NCBI GenBank assembly: GCA_900552155.1
Contig: URYU01000020.1
Location: 1 to 17,142, forward strand
Source of the DNA: an uncultured Collinsella sp.
Lineage (GTDB): Bacteria > Actinomycetota > Coriobacteriia > Coriobacteriales > Coriobacteriaceae
Length of the DNA stretch: 17,142 nt
Direction: 5' to 3'
Shown here: in pieces, positions 7,646-16,618 of the stretch
Numbering within the stretch: the first letter of the stretch is position 1
How the letters are laid out: every line of letters begins with the position of its first letter
Made by a program: the position numbers and the translations under genes
The notes under the pieces: generated by a model
What the model was told of the DNA's origin: nothing
What the model saw: the letters and a program-made list of their open reading frames with translations, nothing else
Database searches by the model: none

Positions 7646-8488
7646 CTAAGCGAGGGCGGCCATGATGGTGCGGGCGACGCCGTCGTGGTCGTTGTCGTAT
7701 TCGGTGATGGCGTCGGCGGCCTCGCGGTCTTCGGACTCGGCGTTGATCATGGCCATGCCGTGGCCCGCTGCCTGTAGCATGGGGATGTCGTTGATGTTGT
7801 CGCCGAACGCCCAGGCGTCGGCGAGACGCTCGCCCAGGTGCTCGCATAACCACGTGAGGGCCGTCCCCTTGGTGGCGCCCTCACCCATGACCTCGATATT
7901 CATGGCGTACGAACGCGTGACCTCAATGCCTCCGAGCGTGTCGAGCTCTGCTGCGATGGCGTCGCGATCGGCCGGGTTGTGCCAGTACATGGCGATACGT
8001 TCGAGCGTCTCGACCTCGTCGATCTTGCTGTCGATATCCATGTCGATCGGCGTTCGTGTGCGCTTGAGTGAAGCCGCGATGTGGGGGTCACCGCCGCAGA
8101 ACTCATCCGGGCGCCCGTATAGCGAGCGGGGGAGGAAGCACCGCCCGTCCGCGAAGATATCGAAGGTGACGTCATGGCCGGCGGCAACGCTATGGATGCG
8201 GTGGGCGATGGCGCGGTCGAGCGGTCGGCTCAAAATGCGCGTAGCACGTGAGGTGTCGGTGGGCGTATCTTCGTCGAGCCGCCAGACGCTGGCGCCGTTG
8301 GCGCAGACCGCGTAGTGCACGGCGGGATGGGCGTGAATGGGCTCAAAGATGCCCGACAGCGGGCGCCCCGTGCAGGGAACAAACTCGATGCCACGACGTG
8401 CGAGCTCGTCGAGCATTGCCCAGGTGGCGTCGCTCATCTGCTTATCGCTCGTCAGCAGCGTCCCATCCATATCGGAAAACACAATCAT
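7646..8488 (-). CDS. HAD-IIB family hydrolase (phosphatase), second copy
   Basis: A Cof-like phosphatase of 280 residues. Motif I is SDMDGT (Asp6, Asp8), motif II TGR at 40-42, motif III Lys207 in GATKGTALTWL, motif IV GDNIND at 229-234. Overall similarity to the neighbouring HAD gene is limited to the motifs, so it is a distant paralogue rather than a recent duplicate. It starts at ATG 8488 behind GAAAGGATC. It lies downstream of citrate synthase on the same strand but is separated by a terminator-like hairpin, and a candidate promoter overlaps the end of citrate synthase. Substrate unknown. Confidence 0.9.
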   Translation of the reverse strand: MIVFSDMDGTLLTSDKQMSDATWAMLDELARRGIEFVPCTGRPLSGIFEPIHAHPAVHYAVCANGASVWRLDEDTPTDTSRATRILSRPLDRAIAHRIHSVAAGHDVTFDIFADGRCFLPRSLYGRPDEFCGGDPHIAASLKRTRTPIDMDIDSKIDEVETLERIAMYWHNPADRDAIAAELDTLGGIEVTRSYAMNIEVMGEGATKGTALTWLCEHLGERLADAWAFGDNINDIPMLQAAGHGMAMINAESEDREAADAITEYDNDHDGVARTIMAALA

Positions 8489-8511
8489 TCGTTGCGATCC
8501 TTTCTACTGGC

Positions 8512-8548
8512 ATAAAAAGTGTGGCCAAGGGCTTGGGTCCCTGGCCAC
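8512..8548 (-). terminator. Terminator after citrate synthase, in the leader of the HAD gene
   Basis: On the minus strand GTGGCC pairs with GGCCAC and AGGG with CCCT (one-base bulge), loop of seven, followed by ACTTTTTATG. It ends citrate synthase transcripts. It also lies downstream of the candidate HAD promoter at 8557-8585, so it could attenuate that gene. Confidence 0.8.
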
Positions 8549-8556
8549 GCTCGAGT

Positions 8557-8585
8557 TCTATAACGGTCCGCGTCCTAGCGGTCAG
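8557..8585 (-). promoter_or_regulatory. Candidate promoter of the minus-strand HAD gene
   Basis: Read on the minus strand, CTGACC (8585-8580) is separated by exactly 17 bases from TATAGA (8562-8557). It overlaps the last codons of citrate synthase. The transcript would begin just before the terminator hairpin. Confidence 0.45.
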
Positions 8586-9993
8586 CGAGCGGCTTGTACT
8601 CCAGCGGCTCGATCACCGGACGATAGGCCGGGCGAATAATACGGTGCGCGCAGAAGCGCTCTTCCATGCGGTGCGCCGACCAGCCGGCCATGCGGGCGAC
8701 GGCGAACAGCGGCGTAAAGAGCGTCTCGGGCACGCCGAGCATCTTGTAGATAAAGCCCGTGTACAGGTCGATGTTGGCACAGATGGGCTTGGTCATGCCG
8801 TGATCGCGCATCACTTGCGGGGCCAGGCGCTCGATGCGCTCGATGAGCGCGAACTCCTCGCCCAGGTCCTTCTTGGCGGCAAGCGTGCGCGCGTAACGGC
8901 GGCACACCTCGGCACGCGGGGCGCTCAGCGTGTAGACGGCGTGGCCCATACCGTAGATGAGGCCCGTGCCGTCGAAGGCCTGCTTGTCGAGGATCTTGCC
9001 CAGGTAGGCTGCGACCTCGTCCTCGTCCTCCCAATTGGAGACATGCGCGCGGATGTCCTCGTGCATGGAGACAACCTTGGCGTTGGCGCCACCGTGGCGC
9101 GGGCCCTTGAGCGAGCCGATAGCCGCGGCGTAGGCGGAATACGGGTCGGTGGCCGAGGAGGACAGCACACGGCAGGCGAACGTGGAGTTGTTGCCGCCGC
9201 CGTGCTCGGCATGCAGCATGAGCATCACGTCGAGCAGCATGGCTGCGTCGCGGGTGAATGCCATACCGCCGCGCATCACCTGCAGGATGGTCTCGGCGGT
9301 GGAAAGGCCGGGTGTGGGGTGCGGTACATGAACCTCGGAGCCGCGGCGCTTGGCGACCGAGGCCATATGCGCGAAGGCGGCGATACGGGGGAGACGGGCG
9401 AGCATGGAGATGGCGACGTCGATTTCGTGCTCGGGCGTAATGGCGTCGGGCTCGGCGTCGAAGGCGTAGAGCAGCAGCACGGCGCGCTGAAGCACATTCA
9501 TGATGCTCGACGACACCGTGGTCATGGGGAACTCGCGGACGTATTCGTCGCTCAGGTGCCTAAAAGCACCCAGGCGTCCGCAAAAACCGTCAAGCTCTTC
9601 CTTGGTGGGCAGGGAGCCCGTGATGAGCAGATAGGCGACTTCTTCGTAGCCGTAGCGGTTCTCGGCCTGGGCGTTGTTGACCAGATCCTCGATGCTGTAG
9701 CCACGAAGCGTGAGTTTGCCCTGATCGGGCACGACCTTACCGTCGACCTTGTTGTAGCCATGTACGTCCGAGATGCGAGTGAGGCCCGCGACCACGCCCG
9801 AGCCATCGGCATTGCGCAGGCCGCGCTTGACGTTATGCTCTACGAACAGGCCCTCGTCGTACGGGGCGGTCGGCAGGCCGTGGTAGAGGTTTTCGCTTTC
9901 GGGCGAAATCTGACGGCTCGCCTCGTAATCCAGAACCAGGCGGCTCAGGTGATCGTCGAAGCGGTAGTAGATTTTCTTGGCGTCGTAGGCCAT
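8575..9993 (-). CDS. gltA: Citrate synthase
   Basis: Condenses acetyl-CoA with oxaloacetate to citrate; in a fermentative anaerobe this would mainly feed 2-oxoglutarate and glutamate synthesis. 472 residues, with an N-terminal extension of about 70 residues before VKRGLRNADGSGVVAGLTRI, as in clostridial-type enzymes. Catalytic residues are visible: His264 in HAEHGGGNNSTF, His351 in GMGHAVYT, and Asp409 in ANIDLYTG. GPRHGGANAKV is the other conserved block. ATG 9993 follows GAGAGGAG. The ACT-domain gene lies 77 bases upstream on the same strand without a terminator between them, so they are probably co-transcribed. The gap holds only a small bulged hairpin (10028-10050) without a T-tract. Confidence 0.95.
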   Translation of the reverse strand: MAYDAKKIYYRFDDHLSRLVLDYEASRQISPESENLYHGLPTAPYDEGLFVEHNVKRGLRNADGSGVVAGLTRISDVHGYNKVDGKVVPDQGKLTLRGYSIEDLVNNAQAENRYGYEEVAYLLITGSLPTKEELDGFCGRLGAFRHLSDEYVREFPMTTVSSSIMNVLQRAVLLLYAFDAEPDAITPEHEIDVAISMLARLPRIAAFAHMASVAKRRGSEVHVPHPTPGLSTAETILQVMRGGMAFTRDAAMLLDVMLMLHAEHGGGNNSTFACRVLSSSATDPYSAYAAAIGSLKGPRHGGANAKVVSMHEDIRAHVSNWEDEDEVAAYLGKILDKQAFDGTGLIYGMGHAVYTLSAPRAEVCRRYARTLAAKKDLGEEFALIERIERLAPQVMRDHGMTKPICANIDLYTGFIYKMLGVPETLFTPLFAVARMAGWSAHRMEERFCAHRIIRPAYRPVIEPLEYKPLADR

Positions 9994-10070
9994 GCGCGCT
10001 CCTCTCCGGTCCGCTTTGGGGCCGCGCGCTTGGACGATATGACGTCAAGCTGCCCCGAGCGGCTTGTTCG

Positions 10071-10358
10071 CTACAGGCGGTACATAAAGTTAAAGACGTC
10101 CTCGCGCTGGATGGACACGTTGACGCCCGAAAGCTCGCCGGCCTCGGCCAGCGCCTTCTGCAGCTCGGCGAAGTCGAGCTTGGACTCGGCGGTATCGGCC
10201 AGCATGGTCATGGTGAAGATGTCCTCGATAATGGACTGCGTGATGTCGCGGATGTCGACGTTGGCCTCGCCTAGGACACGGGTGACGCCGGCGACGATGC
10301 CGGGGCGGTTCTTGCCAAGGACGGTGATGACGATACGGGAGGACGAGATCTCGGCCAT
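10071..10358 (-). CDS. ACT domain-containing protein (UPF0237 type)
   Basis: A 95-residue cytoplasmic protein consisting of one ACT domain, the small-molecule (often amino acid) binding fold. The opening RIVITVLGKNRPGIVAGVTRVLGEANVDIRDITQ, split here as IVITVLGKNRPGIVAG and VTRVLGEANVDIRDITQ, is the typical beta-alpha half with the ligand-loop Gly. QREDVFNFMYRL is the usual end of the UPF0237 group. The ATG at 10358 follows GAAAGGG. It is the first gene of a likely two-gene unit with citrate synthase. This suggests, without proof, a regulatory or sensing role linked to glutamate or carbon supply. The exact function of the family is not established. Confidence 0.88.
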   Translation of the reverse strand: MAEISSSRIVITVLGKNRPGIVAGVTRVLGEANVDIRDITQSIIEDIFTMTMLADTAESKLDFAELQKALAEAGELSGVNVSIQREDVFNFMYRL

Positions 10359-10405
10359 GGGAAACCCTTTCGCGTGATTGCGGCGCGCGCGGGGCGCTCC
10401 GCTAC

Positions 10406-10428
10406 GGTACAGTGTTCATCATTGTACC
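10406..10428 (-). promoter_or_regulatory. Candidate promoter with overlapping dyad upstream of the ACT-gltA unit
   Basis: GGTACAGTG (10406-10414) pairs with CATTGTACC (10420-10428) with one G-T pair. On the minus strand this dyad contains TACAAT (10426-10421), a good -10 placed 63 bases before the ACT start codon. No clear -35 is visible. A dyad over a -10 is the usual position of a repressor site. This lies in the 306-base divergent gap 10359-10664, whose other contents are listed separately. Confidence 0.4.
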
Positions 10429-10551
10429 TGTCTGGCGCCAAAAGGGGTGTGCTTACTGCGGCGTTACACGTCTGCAACATGGGAGAAGGGGCAACAGGGT
10501 GCGTGTCCGCTGCGGTTGGTCGCGCCGCGTTGCACAAAGACCGTGAACCTT

Positions 10552-10580
10552 TTGTGGGACGCGCGGCGCCGTGGTACCAT
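10552..10580 (+). promoter_or_regulatory. Promoter of rpmE
   Basis: TTGTGG (10552-10557) and TACCAT (10575-10580) are 17 bases apart. TG one base before the -10 makes it an extended -10 (TGGTACCAT). The transcript would start near 10587, just before the leader hairpins. Confidence 0.65.
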
Positions 10581-10593
10581 AGCCGAGTTTGTT

Positions 10594-10650
10594 GTCTTGG
10601 TCGGAAACCAAGACGCCTTATGCGCTGATCGGTAACCAGCGCCTGACCAA
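10594..10650 (+). ncRNA. Structured mRNA leader of rpmE (L31 ribosomal leader)
   Basis: Hairpin 1: GTCTTGGT (10594-10601) with ACCAAGAC (10607-10614), loop CGGAA. Hairpin 2: GCGCTG (10622-10627) with CAGCGC (10637-10642). Both carry TCGG(A/T)AACCA. TTGGTCGG (10597-10604) can instead pair with CTGACCAA (10643-10650), next to the AAGGAG ribosome site (10652-10657), which excludes hairpin 1. Leaders upstream of L31 are known in several bacterial groups and act by autoregulation; from memory one Rfam family is for Coriobacteria. Assignment to it is not checked. Confidence 0.65.
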
Positions 10651-10664
10651 TAAGGAGTCCTACC

Positions 10665-11090
10665 ATGAAGCAGGGTATCCATCCCCAGTATGTCGAGTGC
10701 ACGGTGACGTGCTCCTGCGGCAACACCTTCAAGACGCACGCTACCGTGTCCGAGATGAAGGTCGAGCTTTGCAACGAGTGCCACCCGTTCTACACCGGCC
10801 AGCAGAAGATAGTCGACACCGGAGAACGCGTCCAGCGCTTCGCCGACAAGTTCGGTGGCGCCGCTGCCGCCCAGCTCAAGAAGGCCGAGGAGGCCAAGGC
10901 TGCCAAGGCCGCCAAGGCTGCTGAGGCCGAGGCCGCTCGCAAGGCCGCCGCTGAGGCTAAGGCTGCCGAGAAGGCTAAGCGTGCTGCTAAGTTTGCCGAG
11001 GAGGCTGCCAAGCAGGCCGCCGAGGCTCCCGCAGAGGCTCCCGTCGAGGAGGCCGCTGCCGAGGCCGAGACCACCGAGGCTGCTGAGTAA
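10665..11090 (+). CDS. rpmE: 50S ribosomal protein L31 with long C-terminal extension
   Basis: A protein of the large ribosomal subunit that forms a bridge to the small subunit. The first 65 or so residues are a normal zinc-type (C+) L31: [20 protein letters not shown], with Cys16, Cys18, Cys36 and Cys39 ([10 protein letters not shown]) as zinc ligands, then [12 protein letters not shown]. Residues about 66-141 are an extension of Ala, Lys and Glu, likely helical and charged, ending in an acidic tail. Typical L31 is about 70-90 residues, so the protein is nearly doubled. The reading frame and codon bias continue unbroken through the tail, which supports it as real. ATG 10665 follows AAGGAG. 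It has its own promoter, structured leader and terminator. Confidence 0.95.
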   Translation: MKQGIHPQYVECTVTCSCGNTFKTHATVSEMKVELCNECHPFYTGQQKIVDTGERVQRFADKFGGAAAAQLKKAEEAKAAKAAKAAEAEAARKAAAEAKAAEKAKRAAKFAEEAAKQAAEAPAEAPVEEAAAEAETTEAAE

Positions 11091-11125
11091 ATAGCTCGCC
11101 GCGGAATCACTCGTATTCATGGCAT

Positions 11126-11165
11126 AAGGGCCGTGCATCCGTTTGGGTGCGCGGTCCTTTTCTTT
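11126..11165 (+). terminator. Intrinsic terminator of rpmE
   Basis: A 15-pair stem (11126-11140 with 11145-11159, three G-T pairs) with a GTTT loop, followed by TTCTTTTTATT. No bulges. Confidence 0.93.
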
Positions 11166-11178
11166 TTATTGGTGTAAA

Positions 11179-11270
11179 CCAACCTGCCCCCATTGCACCA
11201 AATGGCAGAGAGGCGGCGTTTGCCCAGATAAAACCTGCCAAAATTAACCTGTCCCATTGTGGCAGGTTGG
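11179..11270. repeat. AACCTG/CAGGTT repeat cluster upstream of secA
   Basis: CCAACCTGCC (11179-11188) is the exact inverted copy of GGCAGGTTGG (11261-11270). AACCTGCCCCCATTG (11181-11195) and AACCTGTCCCATTG (11247-11260) are near-identical direct repeats. A third AACCTGCC lies at 11232-11239. The cluster occupies the 307-base gap 11091-11397, between the rpmE terminator and the secA promoter. No gene is seen there. Confidence 0.6.
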
Positions 11271-11330
11271 TCGTAGTTATTACGTGGCGGTCGAGGTCGA
11301 CCGTATAGGCCGCGCCTTGTTTGGCTAAAG

Positions 11331-11336
11331 TACAAT
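11331..11336 (+). promoter_or_regulatory. Candidate -10 box of secA
   Basis: TACAAT lies 62 bases before the secA start. No -35 is convincing. A hairpin follows in the leader: TCGCCC (11351-11356) with GGGCGA (11372-11377), ahead of the AAAGGA ribosome site. Confidence 0.4.
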
Positions 11337-11397
11337 CATCTGTGTTTAACTCGCCCGCAGCTGCACGGCGTGGGCGATGGCCAAAAAGGAAAACCAC

Positions 11398-14204
<2,807 letters not shown>

Positions 14205-14205
<1 letters not shown>

Positions 14206-15353
14206 TGGCTGAGGCTTTAGAGGTAACGCCCGCCGAGCTGGACGCGTTCGCGGACCGGCTCGGCGAGGTCGAGTCGTATCTCCATTTGGACGAAAAGCGC
14301 ACGCGCGTGACCGAGCTCGAGGCCAAAAGTGTTGCCCCTGGCTTTTGGGATGACGCCGACGCCGCCCGTGCCATCATGGAGGAGATCGCGCGCACCAAGG
14401 AAGATATCGCTGCCGTGGACACCGCGCGCGGCGAGCTTTCCGATGCCCGCGCCGCGCTGGAGCTTGCCGAGGAGATGGGGGATGATCCCGACGCCGCCGC
14501 CCTTCGCGAGGAGGCTACAGCCACGGCTGAGCGCCTGGCCCGTGCCATCGATGAGCTTGAGCTTTCGAGCTGGTTTACCGGTGAGTTCGATCACGGCGAT
14601 GCCATTGTGACCATCAAGCCCGGACAGGGTGGTCTGGAGGCCCAGGACTGGACCTTCATGCTCTTTAAGATGTACATGAAGTACTGCCAGCGTCGCGGCT
14701 GGAAGGTCACCATCAACGACTGTCCCGCGGCCGAGGTCATCGGCAGCGACCGCGCGACCTTTACCGTCGAGGGCAAGGACGCATTTGGCATGCTGCGCGC
14801 CGAGGCCGGTGTCCACCGCTTGGTTCGCATTAGCCCCACCGACGACAAGAAGCGCCGCCAGACCACGTTTGCCGGCGTCGAGGTCATCCCCGTGCTACCC
14901 GATGATATCGACATCGAAATCAGTCCCGATGACATCCGCGTGGACGTGTACCACGCGAGCGGCCCGGGCGGTCAGGGCGTCAACACCACCGACTCCGCCG
15001 TGCGCGTGACGCATTTCCCGAGCGGCATTGTGGTTACCTGCCAAAATGAGCGCAGCCAGATCCAGAACAAGGCCGCGTGCATGCAGATCCTCAAGGCTCG
15101 TCTGTACGAGATTGAGCTCGAGAAGCGCGCCGAGGCGCTCGATGAGATCCGCGGACCCAAGACCACGATTGGTTTTGGCAACCAGATTCGCAGCTACGTG
15201 CTCTACCCGTACCAGATGGTCAAGGATCTGCGCTCGGGCGTGGAGACCAGCAATGTCGAGGCCGTTCTTGACGATGGCGACCTGGACCCGTTTGTTATTG
15301 GCTACCATCGCTGGGCCACTGGCAACGCTGACGCGGAGACCCCGTCTGCTTAA
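14205..15353 (+). CDS. prfB: Peptide chain release factor 2, no programmed frameshift, SPT instead of SPF
   Basis: Ends translation at UGA and UAA. 382 residues. The GGQ motif that triggers peptide release is at 255-257 (SGPGGQGVNTTDSAVR), the hallmark of class I release factors. The N-terminal helical domain runs through APGFWDD. It is RF2 and not RF1 by the WTFMLFKMYMKYCQRRGWK block and the FAGVEVIPVLPDDI-type domain. Residues 210-212 are Ser-Pro-Thr where the RF2 codon-reading tripeptide is Ser-Pro-Phe; the Thr codon ACC is clear at 14838-14840. The usual +1 frameshift near codon 25 is absent: TAT CTC CAT TTG GAC reads through in frame. The start overlaps the secA stop by one base, so translation is probably coupled and no separate promoter is seen. 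Confidence 0.95.
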
Positions 15354-15417
15354 GCCGCCCGGGTTTATGTGGAAATGGATTAAAACCCTCCGAGCGGTGT
15401 GGTTTTGTATCCAGCGC

Positions 15418-15441
15418 AAACCCTGCGCAGGGGTGGTTTTT
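15418..15441 (+). terminator. Possible terminator of prfB
   Basis: CCCT (15421-15424) pairs with AGGG (15429-15432) around GCGC; AAA upstream and TTTTT downstream follow the pattern. The stem is short and GGTGG separates it from the T-tract, so support is weak. GGGTTT (15361-15366) and AAACCC (15383-15388) form another small hairpin upstream. Confidence 0.3.
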
Positions 15442-15455
15442 GTCCTGCGAATCGG

Positions 15456-15461
15456 TAGAAT
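15456..15461 (+). promoter_or_regulatory. Candidate -10 box of the yitT-family gene
   Basis: TAGAAT lies 61 bases before the start codon and 20 bases before the terminator-like hairpin. No clear -35 is seen. Confidence 0.35.
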
Positions 15462-15480
15462 CGAATACAAGAAGAAGTTC

Positions 15481-15509
15481 AAAGCGCATCCGATGGGGTG
15501 CGCTTTTTT
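15481..15509 (+). terminator. Intrinsic terminator directly before the yitT-family start codon
   Basis: AAAGCGCATCC (15481-15491) pairs with GGGGTGCGCTTT (15496-15506), one G-T pair, loop GATG. Six T follow, ending at 15509. It sits two bases before the GAGGGAGG ribosome site and 12 before the ATG. It may end secA-prfB transcripts or attenuate the next gene. Confidence 0.85.
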
Positions 15510-15521
15510 GAGGGAGGCAGC

Positions 15522-16412
15522 ATGGCATACCGTCTGGACATCAAGCGCATTCTTTCGATGAACTTTTTTCACGACCTGCCCCAGATTATGTTGGGGTGCG
15601 CTCTGGCCGCTATTGCGACCGACCTGTTTTTGATTCCCAACGGCCTTGCTGCCGGTGGCGTTACGGGCCTTGCCACCATTATCCAGGCGGTCGGTGCATC
15701 GCGTGGCCTATCGCTTCCCGTTGGTATTCAGACGATCGTGATGAACGCCTTGCTGTTGCTGGTCGTTATGCGCGAAGGTGGCATGTTCTACGTGGTGCAG
15801 ACCGCGACGGGCTTTGTGCTGCTGGGCTTCTTTACCGATCTGTTCGCCCCGTTTGTAGCACCTCTGGCGGATGCGGACCTGATGCTCCCTGCCATGTGGG
15901 GCGGCATTATTACGGGCATCGGTTACGGCATGGTGTTGCGCGCCGGCGCCAACACCGGCGGCTCGGACACGATTGGCCAAATCATCTCGCGTAACACCTC
16001 ACTGCCGGTGGGCTCGACCGTCATGGCGATCGATGTTGCCGTATGCGCGCTGTCGGCTCCGGTCTTTTCAATCGAAAACGCACTATATGCAGGCCTTTCG
16101 ATGGTCATTAGCGGTTACGTGATCGATGCCGTGGTCGATGGTGGCAACAAACGCCGTATGGTACTCATCATCTCGGACAAGTTCCCTGATATCGCTGCCG
16201 ATATCATGTATGGCCTGGGTCGTGGTTGTACCAAGTTTAAGGCGACTGGCATGTATTCGGGTGCCGAGAAGCCGGTGATTATGGTCATCGTGAGCCGTCG
16301 AGAGCTCAATACCCTCAAGACGATCGCGCGCGAGCGCGATCCGCACGCCATTGTGACGGTCGCTGACGTTACGGAAGCCTTCGGTGAGGGATTCAAGGAC
16401 ATTAGCGCGTAG
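15522..16412 (+). CDS. YitT family membrane protein (DUF161 and DUF2179)
   Basis: A probable integral membrane protein of 296 residues, the typical length. The N-terminal two thirds has several hydrophobic segments (about residues 20-40, 45-60, 68-85, 95-115, 125-145, 165-180 and 190-208). It carries the family words NGLAAGGVTGLATII and RAGANTGGSDTIGQIISR. The C-terminal third (about 215-290) is the soluble DUF2179 domain with GRGCTKFKATGMYSG and a DPHAIVTVADVTEAFGEGF end. The ATG at 15522 follows GAGGGAGG; an in-frame GTG at 15498 lies inside the terminator stem and is rejected. It follows secA-prfB on the same strand but a terminator separates them. The biological function of YitT proteins is not well established; transport is inferred. 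Confidence 0.92.
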   Translation: MAYRLDIKRILSMNFFHDLPQIMLGCALAAIATDLFLIPNGLAAGGVTGLATIIQAVGASRGLSLPVGIQTIVMNALLLLVVMREGGMFYVVQTATGFVLLGFFTDLFAPFVAPLADADLMLPAMWGGIITGIGYGMVLRAGANTGGSDTIGQIISRNTSLPVGSTVMAIDVAVCALSAPVFSIENALYAGLSMVISGYVIDAVVDGGNKRRMVLIISDKFPDIAADIMYGLGRGCTKFKATGMYSGAEKPVIMVIVSRRELNTLKTIARERDPHAIVTVADVTEAFGEGFKDISA

Positions 16413-16445
16413 GGGCACCGCGTTCCATCCAAAAGACGTTCACAT

Positions 16446-16463
16446 TGATAAACCGTTTCATCA
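16446..16463 (+). promoter_or_regulatory. Operator-like palindrome upstream of transketolase
   Basis: TGATAAACCGTTTCATCA has seven of nine pairs matching around a central CG, the form of LacI-family operators. It lies in the 206-base AT-rich gap before transketolase, about 156 bases from the start codon. Distance and one-base-too-long spacing argue against a standard cre site. Confidence 0.35.
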
Positions 16464-16504
16464 GCGGTTCTGCCTGCTAAATTGTTCAAATAATGATAAA
16501 AACT

Positions 16505-16533
16505 CTGGTAAAGCCATCAGTTTCCAGCATAAT
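16505..16533 (+). promoter_or_regulatory. Candidate promoter of transketolase
   Basis: CATAAT (16528-16533) is a five-of-six -10, with CTGGTA (16505-16510) 17 bases upstream as a weak -35. The AT-rich surroundings fit a promoter region. Confidence 0.3.
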
Positions 16534-16618
16534 GAATGACGTACGTGCATTGCGGCTGTGTTGGGATTACCTTCGGTGCCGTGCGCATTTTGTCTAATGA
16601 GGATGAAAGGAAGGCACA

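Noticed and set aside
7535..7777. Short open frames within the repeat cluster between the HAD genes
   Set aside because: They run through palindromic repeats and into the antisense of the second HAD gene, with no ribosome site or conserved domain.
10040..10047. TGACGTCA palindrome between the ACT gene and citrate synthase
   Set aside because: An eight-base palindrome is expected by chance and forms part of a small bulged hairpin; no support as a regulator site.
8248..10377. A 709-codon plus-strand frame across citrate synthase and the ACT gene
   Set aside because: It is in complementary register with citrate synthase, which has clear catalytic residues and a ribosome site. The frame crosses several gene boundaries without matching any.
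16445..16461. Catabolite control (cre) site before transketolase
   Set aside because: TTGATAAACCGTTTCAT resembles the consensus but is one base too long in the half-site spacing, and CcpA is a Firmicutes system.
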